Below, piece after piece: positions 32,628 to 43,500 of a stretch of DNA of 64,000 nt. The stretch's first letter is position 1. Each line of letters starts with the position of its first letter. The notes beneath the pieces are model-generated. The model searched no databases. It worked only from the letters and a program-made list of their open reading frames with translations, and was not told where the DNA came from. Source of the stretch: Akanthomyces muscarius (Eukaryota; Ascomycota; Sordariomycetes; Hypocreales; Cordycipitaceae); assembly GCF_028009165.1 (NCBI RefSeq), contig NC_079241.1:5890001-5954000 (forward strand), read 5' to 3'. The translations under genes and the position numbers were made by a program.

Positions 32628-33700
32628 TCATCCGACAGCCAATCGTCCCGCCCAGTCCGTCACATATGTAACCATGGTCCAGAGCGCCTTGGTGTCCGCG
32701 GCCATGCTCGCGTCCACCGATATCGAGTCGACATCGTTGAGACCTACGGCAATCAGCACCAGGTGCGCGACCGACCAGCGGGCGGCCGCGCCGATGAGTG
32801 CCAGCAGGCACGCGACGTAGTACCGGCAGTCGATTAGGATGCGCAGCGCCTCGACGTTATTCGCGACGACGGCCCAACCGAGCGACCTCGCGGCCGCAGG
32901 CACGTCGTAGTCCCAGATGACGAGCAGTATAGGGAACAGCTTGGTCGACGAGGACACAAGCAGCGCCGTCGACACCGAGTTGGGCCGCCGATACCGCGGT
33001 AGGATGCCCAGCGCAACGAGCGGCGACAACGACGAGGAGACGAGGAAGCGTATGGCGATGTGGAAGGCGATGGTCGAAAGCGTGCAGAGCATGACTGTGT
33101 GGGTATGGGTCAGGAGGTTGGCCGATTTCAGGAACATGTACAGTGTTGTGCTTCTTACGGAAGAAAAAATATTGAATCACAATGGGCTGCTGCGCGAGCT
33201 TGCCCAGGTTGCTCTCGCCGGGGCCGCCCCCGGGCAGGCCTTGGTTCTCGATGCGCGCCCAGGTCAGGTAGACGTCAAACAGCAGCAGCAAGGTGCCGAG
33301 TCGAACAATCGAAGGCTACAGGATTCCCCTCTCTGTTAGCTTCTTGTATCTCTCCTTCTCTCGCGCCAGTTATAATTCCAGAACATACATCGAATCGGTC
33401 GCCATCGCGCATTAGCGTATTGTGTAGTAAATGTCGATAGACCTAGAGAAAGCTCTTGTCAGTATTCCACCCTCCCTCCGTCAGAGCAACGGCTGCTGAG
33501 GTAGGGCATACCTGCGGCTTTATGAGAACCAGGTCGATAAATATCACGACAAAGTCATGCTCGACGTACTTGTCGCAGAAGCGCCCGCACTTGCGACACA
33601 CCGTGAGTCGGATGTTGTGGCCGCTCGCCTTATCACCCGCGCCCGAGTATTGCGTCCATAGCGTCTTGACCGGGTGCCGGCACTCGATGCAAATCGGCAT
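32628..33700 (-). CDS. arv1: Arv1 sterol/sphingolipid homeostasis protein, 288 aa, four exons
   Basis: ER/Golgi membrane protein needed for sterol distribution and for delivery of GPI intermediates. Exons are 33700-33512, 33442-33389, 33315-33159 and 33094-32628, with introns of 69, 73 and 64 bp. The Arv1 homology domain is complete: cysteines at 4, 7, 35 and 38 (PICIECRHP, CRKCGRFCDKYVEHD), FIDLVLIKPQVYRHLLYNT-like text and LLLLFDVYLTWARIE. Later segments include RRPNSVSTALLVSS, LFPILLVIWDYDVP and WAVVANNVEALRILIDC, followed by hydrophobic spans. The last intron was set by frame, giving QYFFLMLCTLSTIAFHI. Confidence 0.92.
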
Positions 33701-34312
33701 GGCTGGCCTGGTTCCTTTCCTTATGAATGCTGCAGGTATTATGTTGCCCAGTCCCCCCCTTTTTTCCGTCGACAGAATGGTTGGTCACGTTGGGGGTTTG
33801 TCGGTGTTGCGGCGCGCAACGAGGTCCGGTCCCCTTGGGCTCGAAATTCCAGGAGCTCGAAGGAGCTTCCCGCGCACGCAGCGCCATCTGCCAGATCGCG
33901 CCCCACCAAACGCTTCAGCACCGTCCCTACTGTATTTGAGGATGGGCAAAAGGTAAATGTATGTAAATCTACGTCTTTATAAAGCAATGTCTTTGATGAG
34001 ATGATTCGATTGTCTAATGAAAGAAGAAATACAGAATAAATATGCCCGTAACGCTGCGCTGGAGCTGCATGGTGTGTTGTGCTCAGCAGGCGGATGCTTT
34101 CATGTGCCGTCTTGCCATCAAAACGCCTTGTCCAAGATGAAGGAAAAGGGATCAGAAAATTCCCCAGGAAGAAACAGTAACGAGGAAACGGCAAATCAAC
34201 CAAAAACTGCATGAGAGTTATACTTTTTGGTGGCTAACAAGAATATTCTTGGGTATCATTTCCTCTCGCGCTCAACCAAACATTTTGCCTCTGGTAGCGA
34301 CCGACCGACCGC
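33701..34312. other. Gene-free interval
   Basis: About 610 bp, expected to contain the Arv1 promoter and the LysM gene terminator. A 157-codon minus-strand frame here (33739-34212) looks accidental. Confidence 0.5.
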
Positions 34313-36322
34313 CTAGTCTTCTTTCTTCCCTTTGCCGCCGCCGCCGCCACTACTTCTCATCGTAGCGCCACCAATGCCCGGGTTATGGCTACTTGTGCCA
34401 CTGATTGTCAGTGGCTCGATGAGGCTGCCGACGGGCTCATGGTGGAAGCGGCCGTCATCGCTACCCGTGTCTGTGAGCTCAATCAAGTCACTGTCCATAG
34501 TGGCAGCACCCTTGGACCGCGGTCGCATGAGCGGCGTAGTGGGCCGCTTTGCCAGTGCTCCGCGCAGCCAGGTTTCAACGGCCGCGGCGGCCCTATCCAA
34601 CCCCGTGCCTTGCTTGTTGAGCGCGGCGGCATCCTGGCGACCTTCTACAAAGGAGCTGCCAGCAATGGGGCTGTTGCCAGCCTTGAATCCGAAGTGAGCG
34701 ATCTCGGAATCCATGATTGACATGGATGGGAGCTGATCGATGTTCAACCCGGGAAAGTGTTTATTAGCCCAGGCATTCAGAGAGTCCTTGTCGGGTCCTG
34801 GCGCTCGAATGCTGCGTCCCATGGTTCCGACTCCACCAGGTCTTCGCATCCAGGCCGGTCTGTTCTCTGCTGCCTCGCTGCCTCCTCTGCTTCGCGACGA
34901 GACTGGTGTCAAAGACAACTGCGGTTGGCTTCCCAGCGAACTCTGCCGTCGTGTCGGGTGGTTTTCCGAAGGCCCAGGCATACCAGTCGACAAGTCTGAA
35001 CTCTGTCGAGGGGTGGACAATGCCGACAGGATGCTTTTCTTCCGGCGAGGGGGAAAGTAGCCCATCGATTGACGAGAGACTCGCCCAATCTCCACGGGTG
35101 TCTGAAAGGACTCTATTTGGACCCATCGGACATGAGTCCATGGTTTGTTGTCTTGTCCAATCTGCCGCGCGTCACTCTCGCCGATGTCTGATAGTGAGCT
35201 AAAGTACTCGTCGTGCTCCGGTTGCGGTCTATTGGTAGGCGCCGGCGATGGCGCAAGTAGGTCTGTTTGCTGCGTAGTTGTGGAGGCCAGGGGCTCGCAG
35301 GGACGACCACGTATTTCGCAGGCATCAACGGGCAAGGTAAGCCATTTCCGTGTTTGGATGCTATCGCGCGACCACAGTCCGTTTGCTTTCCGAAAGACGT
35401 CCTCGCGGCATTGATATCGCAAAATGATACCTGCGTACGTATCGTTTCGTTGCACATGGTGAATATAGACCAAGTAGTCATCCGGTGGCTGTTCTGTCGT
35501 ATCAACCTCATCTGAATTGCGTCGCTTGTGTCGTCCGCTCGCATCCAGGCCGCCATTGACGCCATCGTGGCTCTCCAGGACGCTTGCTGTCTTGGCTGCT
35601 CGCAGTGCAGCATGCCGTTCAGCAAGCGACCCTGCGGCCACGTCTGCCAGGCTTGGAGCAGGTTCTGGACCCCAAGATGCCAGCCCTCTGTTGCTGCCGG
35701 CTCGTCTACGTCCTTGGGTGCCAGCTGGGATTCTCCCATTCGGTGACCTCGAGCCGTAGGAGCTTCCCAGGCTTCTCCGGTCCTTGGGCCCGGAACCTAG
35801 GATGGACGTAGCAAATCCCTGGACAGAGGACCAGCTCTGCGTCAGCGAGTCGCCGAGGAACTGGCCAATGTTGGCATTGCTGCCGCTCGCGGCGCCGCCG
35901 TAGCCTGCACTGGCACGGCCGTCCTGATGCTGCGATTGGGGCTGCGACGCCGACGCCTCAAAGGCCGAGAGCAGGCCACCGCCGCCAGTGGAACCCGCGA
36001 CGTCGTCATTGTCGTTGTTATTGTCGTCTATGCTGATGAGGCGGCGATTACGTGGTCGTACAGCGCCGCCAGAGCCAGCAGCCGGCCCCGCGGCTAGCCC
36101 TGACGACGACCTCGCCGAATAGCCCGGTCGGCCAGTCATGCTAACCGCAGACGTGTCGGCGACGGCAGCTCGCGGCTCAACTGGTGGCTTTGCATCCGTG
36201 AATCGGGTGTTTCGGAGGGAGAGAATGCTGTAGTCGGGGAAGGGGTGCCAGTCGCTTGGCTGTGTCGTAGGAAGAGCTTCGCTGGCGTTTAGCTCGGTCG
36301 CAGTGACGTGCTGGCTGGTCAC
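34313..36322 (-). CDS. Intracellular LysM-domain protein, 669 aa
   Basis: Single exon. No signal peptide or membrane segment is seen; the N-terminus is polar (MTSQHVTATELNASEAL). The first 270 residues are low-complexity (Gly/Ser/Asn/Asp-rich, GDSLTQSWSSVQGFATS). One LysM domain occupies about 285-335 (YIHHVQRNDTYAGIILRYQC, DVFRKANGLWSRDSIQTRKWLTLPV). Downstream are Ser/Arg-rich stretches, an MDSEIAHFGFKAGNSP segment near 540 and a Gly/Lys-rich end. This differs from secreted LysM effectors and resembles eukaryotic cytosolic LYSMD proteins, whose role is unknown. Length suggests a scaffold or trafficking protein. Confidence 0.83.
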   Translation of the reverse strand: MTSQHVTATELNASEALPTTQPSDWHPFPDYSILSLRNTRFTDAKPPVEPRAAVADTSAVSMTGRPGYSARSSSGLAAGPAAGSGGAVRPRNRRLISIDDNNNDNDDVAGSTGGGGLLSAFEASASQPQSQHQDGRASAGYGGAASGSNANIGQFLGDSLTQSWSSVQGFATSILGSGPKDRRSLGSSYGSRSPNGRIPAGTQGRRRAGSNRGLASWGPEPAPSLADVAAGSLAERHAALRAAKTASVLESHDGVNGGLDASGRHKRRNSDEVDTTEQPPDDYLVYIHHVQRNDTYAGIILRYQCREDVFRKANGLWSRDSIQTRKWLTLPVDACEIRGRPCEPLASTTTQQTDLLAPSPAPTNRPQPEHDEYFSSLSDIGESDARQIGQDNKPWTHVRWVQIESFQTPVEIGRVSRQSMGYFPPRRKKSILSALSTPRQSSDLSTGMPGPSENHPTRRQSSLGSQPQLSLTPVSSRSRGGSEAAENRPAWMRRPGGVGTMGRSIRAPGPDKDSLNAWANKHFPGLNIDQLPSMSIMDSEIAHFGFKAGNSPIAGSSFVEGRQDAAALNKQGTGLDRAAAAVETWLRGALAKRPTTPLMRPRSKGAATMDSDLIELTDTGSDDGRFHHEPVGSLIEPLTISGTSSHNPGIGGATMRSSGGGGGKGKKED

Positions 36323-37229
36323 AGGTGGCTAGGCTGCAAGGACTCCCAAACACACCAGGAACTGAGGCGTCAGTACTGTAGGCCACGATGCTGTGATTTC
36401 GAAATACTGCTGGAAACAAGAAAGCAGATGGCTATCATTGGATGAACCAAAATTTTAAAATCGCCTTGGTGATTCGTCGAGCCGCTGAGGAGGGGTTCAA
36501 CTGTTAAGCTTTGGGTCTAGAATGTCAGAAGCCCGGCGGAGGGATGCATGTAAGCTTCAAAGGGCAGAAGCAGCTAATCTTAGTAGCCAGCGCCCGTGTC
36601 AAAGGGCTTTGGCTTTGAACAGTTCGGTGTTTGGAGGCTGGGGCGAGCCAATGCGCCTGGAGCCTCCTTTGGCGGGTGGGCCTCGGGCGGAACAGGACAC
36701 TTTGTGCCTCTAATCTCTCCAGCCCACTCCGGGTTTCAGTGGGCTCGGCCGCTACGCCAGAGGGCAGCCAGCCGGTCTTGGCGCTCTGACAGGCGATTCG
36801 GTCCGCTGCCAGCTTGTCCCGGTCGTGCCATTCGCAGTAGTCCATCTGGGCCAAAAACCGATCTCGCAAACATTCAAACGCAGGCTGTTGCAACTGCTCG
36901 ATTGCTTCATCAGCTTCTTGTCTGTAGAGATCAGCTGTCTCAAGCAACAGTCGGATCGCCCCACTCCACGATAGTGCATAGGTATGAAGCTCGACCCCTT
37001 TCATTGTACGTGCCGTGACTGCCTAACTTATAATAAACTGTTTTACCTCATGAACTGCGATTCCCAGCAATTTGCTCTTTTTTTTCTCAAGATGCTACGT
37101 CCTTATATTCCCTGGTCATAATAAACGCCATTCAGCCGGACATGTATCGTTACAAAATACCCAAGCTAGCCCAACTGCAATTTCAAAAAAACAAAAAAAT
37201 TCGTCCCTTCAGCTGCCCTTCACGGGGGC
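36323..37229. other. Interval between LysM protein and Ctf1alpha-like regulator
   Basis: 900 bp. It includes the doubtful minus-strand ORF 36525-37004. Otherwise it is expected to hold the LysM promoter and the regulator's terminator. Confidence 0.45.
36525..37004 (-). CDS. Doubtful short ORF, hypothetical protein, 159 aa
   Basis: An ATG-initiated open frame in the gap between two genes. The first 75 residues look protein-like (ETADLYRQEADEAIEQLQQ, ECLRDRFLAQMDYCEWHDRD), being helical and acidic; after about residue 80 it becomes Arg/Pro-rich and random in look. I recognise no family. It could be a small real gene with an unseen intron near its middle, a decayed gene, or chance. The downstream part overlaps the promoter side of the LysM gene. 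Confidence 0.28.
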   Translation of the reverse strand: MKGVELHTYALSWSGAIRLLLETADLYRQEADEAIEQLQQPAFECLRDRFLAQMDYCEWHDRDKLAADRIACQSAKTGWLPSGVAAEPTETRSGLERLEAQSVLFRPRPTRQRRLQAHWLAPASKHRTVQSQSPLTRALATKISCFCPLKLTCIPPPGF

Positions 37230-40200
37230 CTACTGCATCCTCTCGTTGTTATTAGTGGTTTGGTTGCCAAGATTCGGGGGGATATTGTTGTTGCCAAGCG
37301 CATCTAGGTTCAACTGGCTTGGGTCGCCCTGAATGCCAAAGAATTGAAACCTGTTGCTTGGTTAGCTCCGTATATGCATAGACGTATCAAGATAAATCAA
37401 TAAATAAAACTCACCAATCTTCAACGTTGAGCGTAGTTGGCACGGGCTGTCCTGCAGCTGAACCTGTGCTCCAACTATCCGGGCTTTGTCCTTGTCCATC
37501 CTGTCCTGAAGGATCAAAGTTGTTCTGCCACATGTTGGCATGCGTAGCAAAGCCTGGGACGGGCATGATGCCGTTGCCGTTGCTGTTGCCTTGGCCACTG
37601 CTACGGTGCTGGAACTGCGGCGGAGGTACACCGCCCGGCACCTGTCCCATTCCGCTAGGATCAATGCTTTGATGCGTTTGCGATGGCGAAATGTTCGGAA
37701 TGCCGGTGCTGTCTGGAAACAATTGATCGGGCTGGAAGTTTTCCCAGAGCGACTGCGAGATGTTTGGCGAATTTCTAGTAACAAGATATAGGTCGGGAGG
37801 TGTAGCCGGGACGGAAAAGGATGGGTTGAACGGAGTCGCAGGCCGCGTCTGTGGTCGCGAGCTGGTACCTCCCATGAAGGTATCATTCGCTGGCCGCTGT
37901 GTAGGTGACAAGCTCGCCTGGTTGCCGCCAGGACCTCCATCCGTCTTATTTACAGCACTCGGGGTCTGTGGGCGGGATCGTTCGTAGGACTCCTGTGGTG
38001 TCGGTGCATTTGCTGTAAAGTCCATGGCCATATCGTCAAATTTGCGTTTGCTTGGATCTTGCTGCTGCTGCTGCTGCTGCTGTTGATGCTGCTGCTGCTG
38101 CTGCTGATGATGTTGCTGCTGTTGCGCCTGCTGCTGCGCCTGCTGCTGCTGCTGCTGTTGCGCCTGCTGCTGCTGCTGCTGTTGCGCCTGCTGCTGCTGT
38201 GCCTTACTATGCGCATCCAGTTGAGACATGCTTTGCTGCATTTTGCGGTGGCGTTTGCCAGCCGCTTTTTGCAGGCGCTCTTCAAGCACCTTGTTACCGA
38301 TGATGGACTCAAACAGTGTGTACACCATTTTACCCACTAGCCAGACTCTGGAGACTTCTTTCATTGCTTGCATGCAGCTTCGGAGTCGATCATGAGTTAC
38401 CTGTTGGATAGATGGGACAGGCGATCGCATCTGGTAGACGTGCATTATCAATGCAGAGAACAGACTGTAAACGATGAAGGCCGGACAATATCGAAGCTGA
38501 TCATGAGCCGCGAGGTTCTCGACGATTGAAGTGATCATGGCCGCAGCCTGGAATGCAATGTTTCTTGATGGGTATGGCGAGTCATCCAAGGTTCTGGGTC
38601 CGCCATTCGGAGGCATATGTGCTCTGTGCAAGAGGCAAAGTGTTGTATAGTAGTTGGAATGCAGCAGAGCAGACCAGAAGTGATGTCGGGGCATTTCCCA
38701 GTAGACAATCTTGGGACAATTCTGTAGCCAGTCTGCCAGAGCCATATCGCTGTGGGTAAGATCAATGGCATTTCGCTGTCGACCCTTGGATGCAACGGAG
38801 TACTGTTGCGACAACACCAAGCCCATGATTTCACACAGCTTAACGTATTGAAGGAAGAATTGCACGTGAATTTGGTCAGGTGCAAACTCGGGGTTGCTGC
38901 CAGACTCATCCTCAATGAAGTCATCCTCTGTCAGCATCTCGACATCAGAATCGTCCAGGTTGATTCCAACGGGTCGGCCGAGAGCAACTGCGACAGAGCG
39001 ATCGCGAGTGAACAACGTCCACCAAATTCGTTTCCACAAACGCTTGTCGGATTTGCTCAGCTGCGACTGCTCGACCGAGCGATGCATGCCAGATCCTTGA
39101 GCAACAATTGTGGCAACGCGACTCCAGTAAAAGACGTTCTTGGTCACGTCTTCAGGGCCTTCCCAGTACCAGCCCATGAGCAGGACGGACTGTACAATCG
39201 TAACGCGGTCGTCTTCGTAGTTGGCATCATACAGAGCTTTGGCGCGCTTGTAGAAAGTCAGGGCAGCCGGGGTAGTCGAGCCGTTGGCATCCATCAGCTG
39301 CTGATTGCTGCAGACACGAGTGCCCGCAAGCAAGACTGCCTGGAGTAACAGCAGTGAGGGTGGGTTCTTTGGGTCGCGATACTGCTTCATGAAACGAGCT
39401 CTATTGACGACAGGAACAATGGGATGGACCCATTTGAAGTACGAATCAATGAGTTCGTCGCACAGAGATCGGGGAGGGAGCAAAAAGGCTCCCCTCTGGT
39501 GCAAGATGTCAATCTCGACATTGTCGAGTTCGGTTAGTCTGGCACGGGAGCCTCGGACATTTTCAGGAAGAGGATAGTGTACGACATCGGCGGAACCTTG
39601 TCGGTCATGAACGAGAAGAGTGAGGTTCGAAGACTCGCCCAAGTATGCAACACGGCCAGCCTCGGTGATGGGTGCACGGGTGAATTTGGGCTTCATGACC
39701 ATGTTCAAGTACGTGCCGGTATCAATGTCCTGTTTGCGTGACTGTGCCTCCGTCAGGAGAGTCAAGGGGGTTCCTTCTATCGAGTGCGATACTGTCGGCG
39801 GCTGTGGGTATGTGGCAGAGCTAATGGATGTTCCGGTCTGTGATCGTTCATCTCCGTCACCTCGGTCACTGGAAGGTATTAGGTCAGGTCAGGAAGCAAG
39901 GAGGCTGATGATGCGGATAGAAACACACCTGTCTGAATCTTTACCAGTTTGGCCAGCGTTGCTCTGTGCCTTCTTTCGCTTCGGCGTGGGGATACGGCAT
40001 TCAATCTGAAATGCGACACAGTTGGTGCAAGGCACGCCGAGACTGGCGGCATCGCAACGAACCTGAGGGCAAGATTAGTATGGGGCAGCTTGTGACAATT
40101 GGGGGCAGCGGAATCAACATACTTTTCTTGCATGGCAAGTCTATTGGCAGGATAACAGGAGAAAAAGTCAGCAGTCAAGCATATGAGAGAGTGGTGTAGC

Positions 40201-40525
40201 GTGATAAGGCGCGCCGCCGGCGCGGACCCAGAGATGCCTCGGCACGAGGAGCTGTTGCAGGGCTCGGGCAGCGGAGATGGGGGAACGTTGGAGCTCCAGG
40301 CACATACCTCACATGCACGGGATGCACGTTGTCTATATCGGGTAGGGCTGATCAGTAGGACGCTCCGATGATGTTTGAATTCAACGTTTCTTACCTTCTG
40401 AAACTGATCGCGTTGGCAGCCGCGACGGCAGCCGCGTTGGCAGCAGCGTTAGAATTGCCACCAGGTGACGATTTTGTCGGCGACTGGCCATTCTGGGCAC
40501 CGTCGCCCGACATGTCAACGTCCAT
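37230..40525 (-). CDS. Zn2Cys6 transcription factor, Ctf1alpha/FarA-like, 960 aa, six exons
   Basis: Nuclear regulator of fatty-acid utilisation and cutinase genes in filamentous ascomycetes. Exons: 40525-40395, 40332-40308, 40140-40123, 40062-39929, 39868-37415 and 37350-37230. The binuclear zinc cluster has cysteines at 51, 54, 61, 70, 73 and 80 (CETCHARKVRCD, CTNC, FQIEC), encoded by three exons, one of 18 bp. An Ala/Asn-rich N-terminus precedes it. The fungal-specific transcription factor domain covers about 200-520 (YFKWVHPIVPVVNRARF, IWWTLFTRDRSVAVALGRP). A Gln-rich tract lies near 640-690, followed by a Pro/Ser/Thr-rich activation-like region. The C-terminus VEDWFQFFGIQGDPSQLNL matches Ctf1alpha/FarA orthologues. 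Confidence 0.9.
38058..38200. repeat. CTG/CAG trinucleotide repeat encoding polyglutamine
   Basis: Imperfect CTG units on the plus strand (CAG in the gene, which runs on the minus strand), punctuated by GCG/GCC codons for Ala and CAT for His. On the coding strand it gives about 45 residues that are mostly Gln in blocks of 3 to 9. Such tracts are usually length-variable between strains. Confidence 0.9.
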
Positions 40526-43500
40526 GGCTGCGGTCGGGGGCCGGCGACGATAATTATATATCAAAAATCCGATTTACAAAGGGTGTTTTGATCGGGACTG
40601 TTCGAGAAAAGGAGTGCGCACGCAGGCGAGAATCCCAAGAGAGCGAACAGAGCTGACAGATTGGAGGGCGGGGGGATGCGCTGGGGGGGCGAATGCGCAA
40701 CGACTGCAAAAGAGAGGCGTGCGGAGCAAAGGCAGCTCAAGCCACTGGCCAGTGCACGGCGCTCTAGCGTGTGCGGGGGGCAAGGTCCAAGAGGGCTGCA
40801 AAGGCTGCCAGACGGCGAGGCAGCCGGTCGCAATATTTGGCGGCGGCGCACACCAATGAGATTGCGCGCAGCAGCTGGTCTGGAGAGGGGACCTGAAAAA
40901 ATGCGCAGGCCGGGGCAGCGAGGGTCGTGGCTGCTGTCGCGGGATGAATCTGAGGTGCGGGGGATGGCGAGATTAAATCCAGTAGCAAGTCGCGGCGGAA
41001 ACCCGGCGATGTTTAGAGAAACGAGGCCAAGCTCCGGACGTGACTACTGAGTACTGCCGGATCTTTCAACGACGGCGGCGCGCAGCTTGGTAACTTGACG
41101 GGGTGGATACTGCGCTCTTGGACGAGGTTCCGCAATCGTGGGGTGGGTGTCGTAGCTAATTTGCGTGCGGCACCGGGGTAGAGTAATGAATCGTTTCGAT
41201 GACGGCGAGCGTACCGGGGCGGCACTTGAAAGATCTGTCAAAGATGACTTCGATGGCGAGTTTGATGATGGTGAATGGCGGTTTCAGTCTCCGTTTATCC
41301 TCGATGCGCATAAAATTGGCCATGGACCGTCAGAGAGACCAGGCAGCGGAGCTGGGGCCAGCTGGCAGCCAGCTAGTTTCGGCAGCCACGGCGTTTGCAC
41401 ACTAGTTAGGGAGGGACTGCGAAATAAAAGCGGCACCAGGTTCCAGTCTGCAGGCGAGATTTGCTCCCCCAGCCCGACAGGCCAACGGTGTTAATAATCC
41501 GAGCACCGTGAATCGACTGCCAGCAGCACGCACTCTCCGCATGTAGAGAGGGCAGGGTAGGGCAGTGGGTTGGTCGTCGAAGAAAGGAACGTCAGGTTCC
41601 GGACAGAAACAGTGCCAATTCTGAAACGGAACAGCAAAAGAAGAAAAAACAAGAGACAAAGACGGCGGAAGAAGGGAATCCATCAAACGGCCCAAGACAA
41701 CCGGGGCCGAGTCCTACATATACTATTTCGACAGCGGCATTCGAATCACCAACGAACCTCGCCAGTCGACGTACTGGTAAAAATAGCTCCAAACAGGCTT
41801 GCCAAAGCGACGAACAACGACCGGGCAGGACAGGAGCAGAATGACCATCCCGGCCGAAGTCACCCGACACCCCCAGCTTTGGCGTGTCTTGGACTGCGGA
41901 GAAAGGGCAGCGCCATCGACGGCTGGGTTGGAGAAAACGGGATGGGGGATCTGAGGGTGGTGGTGTGTGCCACGACCTGCGACTCGCCTCGAGCAAAATC
42001 CGGGGGAGCAGACCAGTGCATAACGAGAATGGCGCCACAGGCTCCTCTGGTCGGCGCAGTCAGGGGCACGACACACGAGCGAGAAAGTGCGTGGGCATCT
42101 CGACGACGACGTACAAAAACCCTGCAATCTACGTGGGTAGGTGGGCATCCGAGAAACATCCCCCTCCTCTGGATGATGTCAATGCTCCTTGCCTATTTTC
42201 CCCAGTCATCATTTGGAATAATTCCTGTGTCATGATGCTAACCCTGGCAGACTTGCCTGCAGCTTCTCTTCCTCTGTCAACCGCTTCCTTGTCTGTCTGG
42301 CTTTTGGCGGGCTCGGAGCCGACAAGACACGCAACCCTGTGCAGCTAAACTAACCCCAGCGACGATGTTAGTGACGAAAGCAGCGGCTTGTCAACGACCG
42401 GGCCAAGCCTATTTCACGCCACCACCACACACTTGTGCCAAACTAGGAACAAGGGCTGCCACCCCAGACTCTAGCTCTAGTGGGAATGGGGCCGTTGGCG
42501 AGATTATGGCACCGACACTCCTGACATGTGAACTAGTGAGGCTCATCAAGGTGTGGTGGCCTGGCACCGATGGGCATCTTTGCTTGTCGACCATATCGCA
42601 CCCCAAGCTCTAGAAAAACTCAGAGGCCACCAGTGCCGATAGCACGGGCTAGGTACAGATCCGTTCGGGCCCCAGACCTGGCAAATCTGCAAGAACTCGG
42701 GCCCAGTTCATCTTCTCGACCCATGAACTTCCATGCCCTGCTCGTCTGCGGCTCGCCGCACCGCAGCGCCCGTTCTCGGCTGAGCAAGTCCAATATCCAC
42801 ACCGCTGGTGGAGAGCTGCATTTCTCCAACTTTTTTCCTCCCACTACAGGGGAGGGGCGGAGACTGATGAACACTGGGCTGGGGCTCGGCCGCCGCTGGG
42901 TATTGCCATCAAAAAACATCAGCAGAAAAAAAAAAGCATGGTTCGTGGTGCCCACGGTTGGCCGGCGGCGCGCGTCCTCTAACCTTACCCATTGAGAGGG
43001 GGGGCCCAGCTCTGTGCCTGACATATATTGAGCATGGAATGCGCGTGATCTGGGGCCGTCATGGTTTTCTTCGAGTCAGCAAAAACAATTACGTGCGCAA
43101 GCGGGAGCGGAGAATGTCGCAAAACAACTGGGCTCCTTCTGGAAAGTAGACAGATGATGAGCCCAGCGGGACGAGCCAGCCACACCGAACGATCTAAACC
43201 AGGGCAGCATCTGCGACGTCGGCGATTTTTGTCCTTCTCCAAGACAGCACTACAGAAGCCGGTGTTCTCTCCTGTCTCGCCCGTGGCCACCATTTTGGGG
43301 GGAGCATGTGTCTGTCCCTGGAAGACGAAAAAGAAGGTGGTGTGCAAGTCAGGCACCAAGGTGTAGCTTCACATGCTTCTCGGACTTTTTTTCTGAGCGG
43401 CCTTTGTGTCACCATCACGGCGCCCGGTTTTAATCTATGCGCGACAAGTCTTCTTTCAGCGTGTGCGTTTTTTTTTTCTGCACTGGACTGGGTGTTATTT

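Noticed and set aside
33739..34212. 157-codon minus-strand open frame
   Set aside because: No family resemblance, no splice pattern, and located in a promoter region.
38052..38340. Polyalanine and polyleucine plus-strand frames
   Set aside because: They are other readings of the CAG repeat of the Ctf1alpha-like gene.
42620..43024. 134-codon minus-strand frame in the 4.1 kb gap
   Set aside because: Composition looks random and no exon partners were found on either side.
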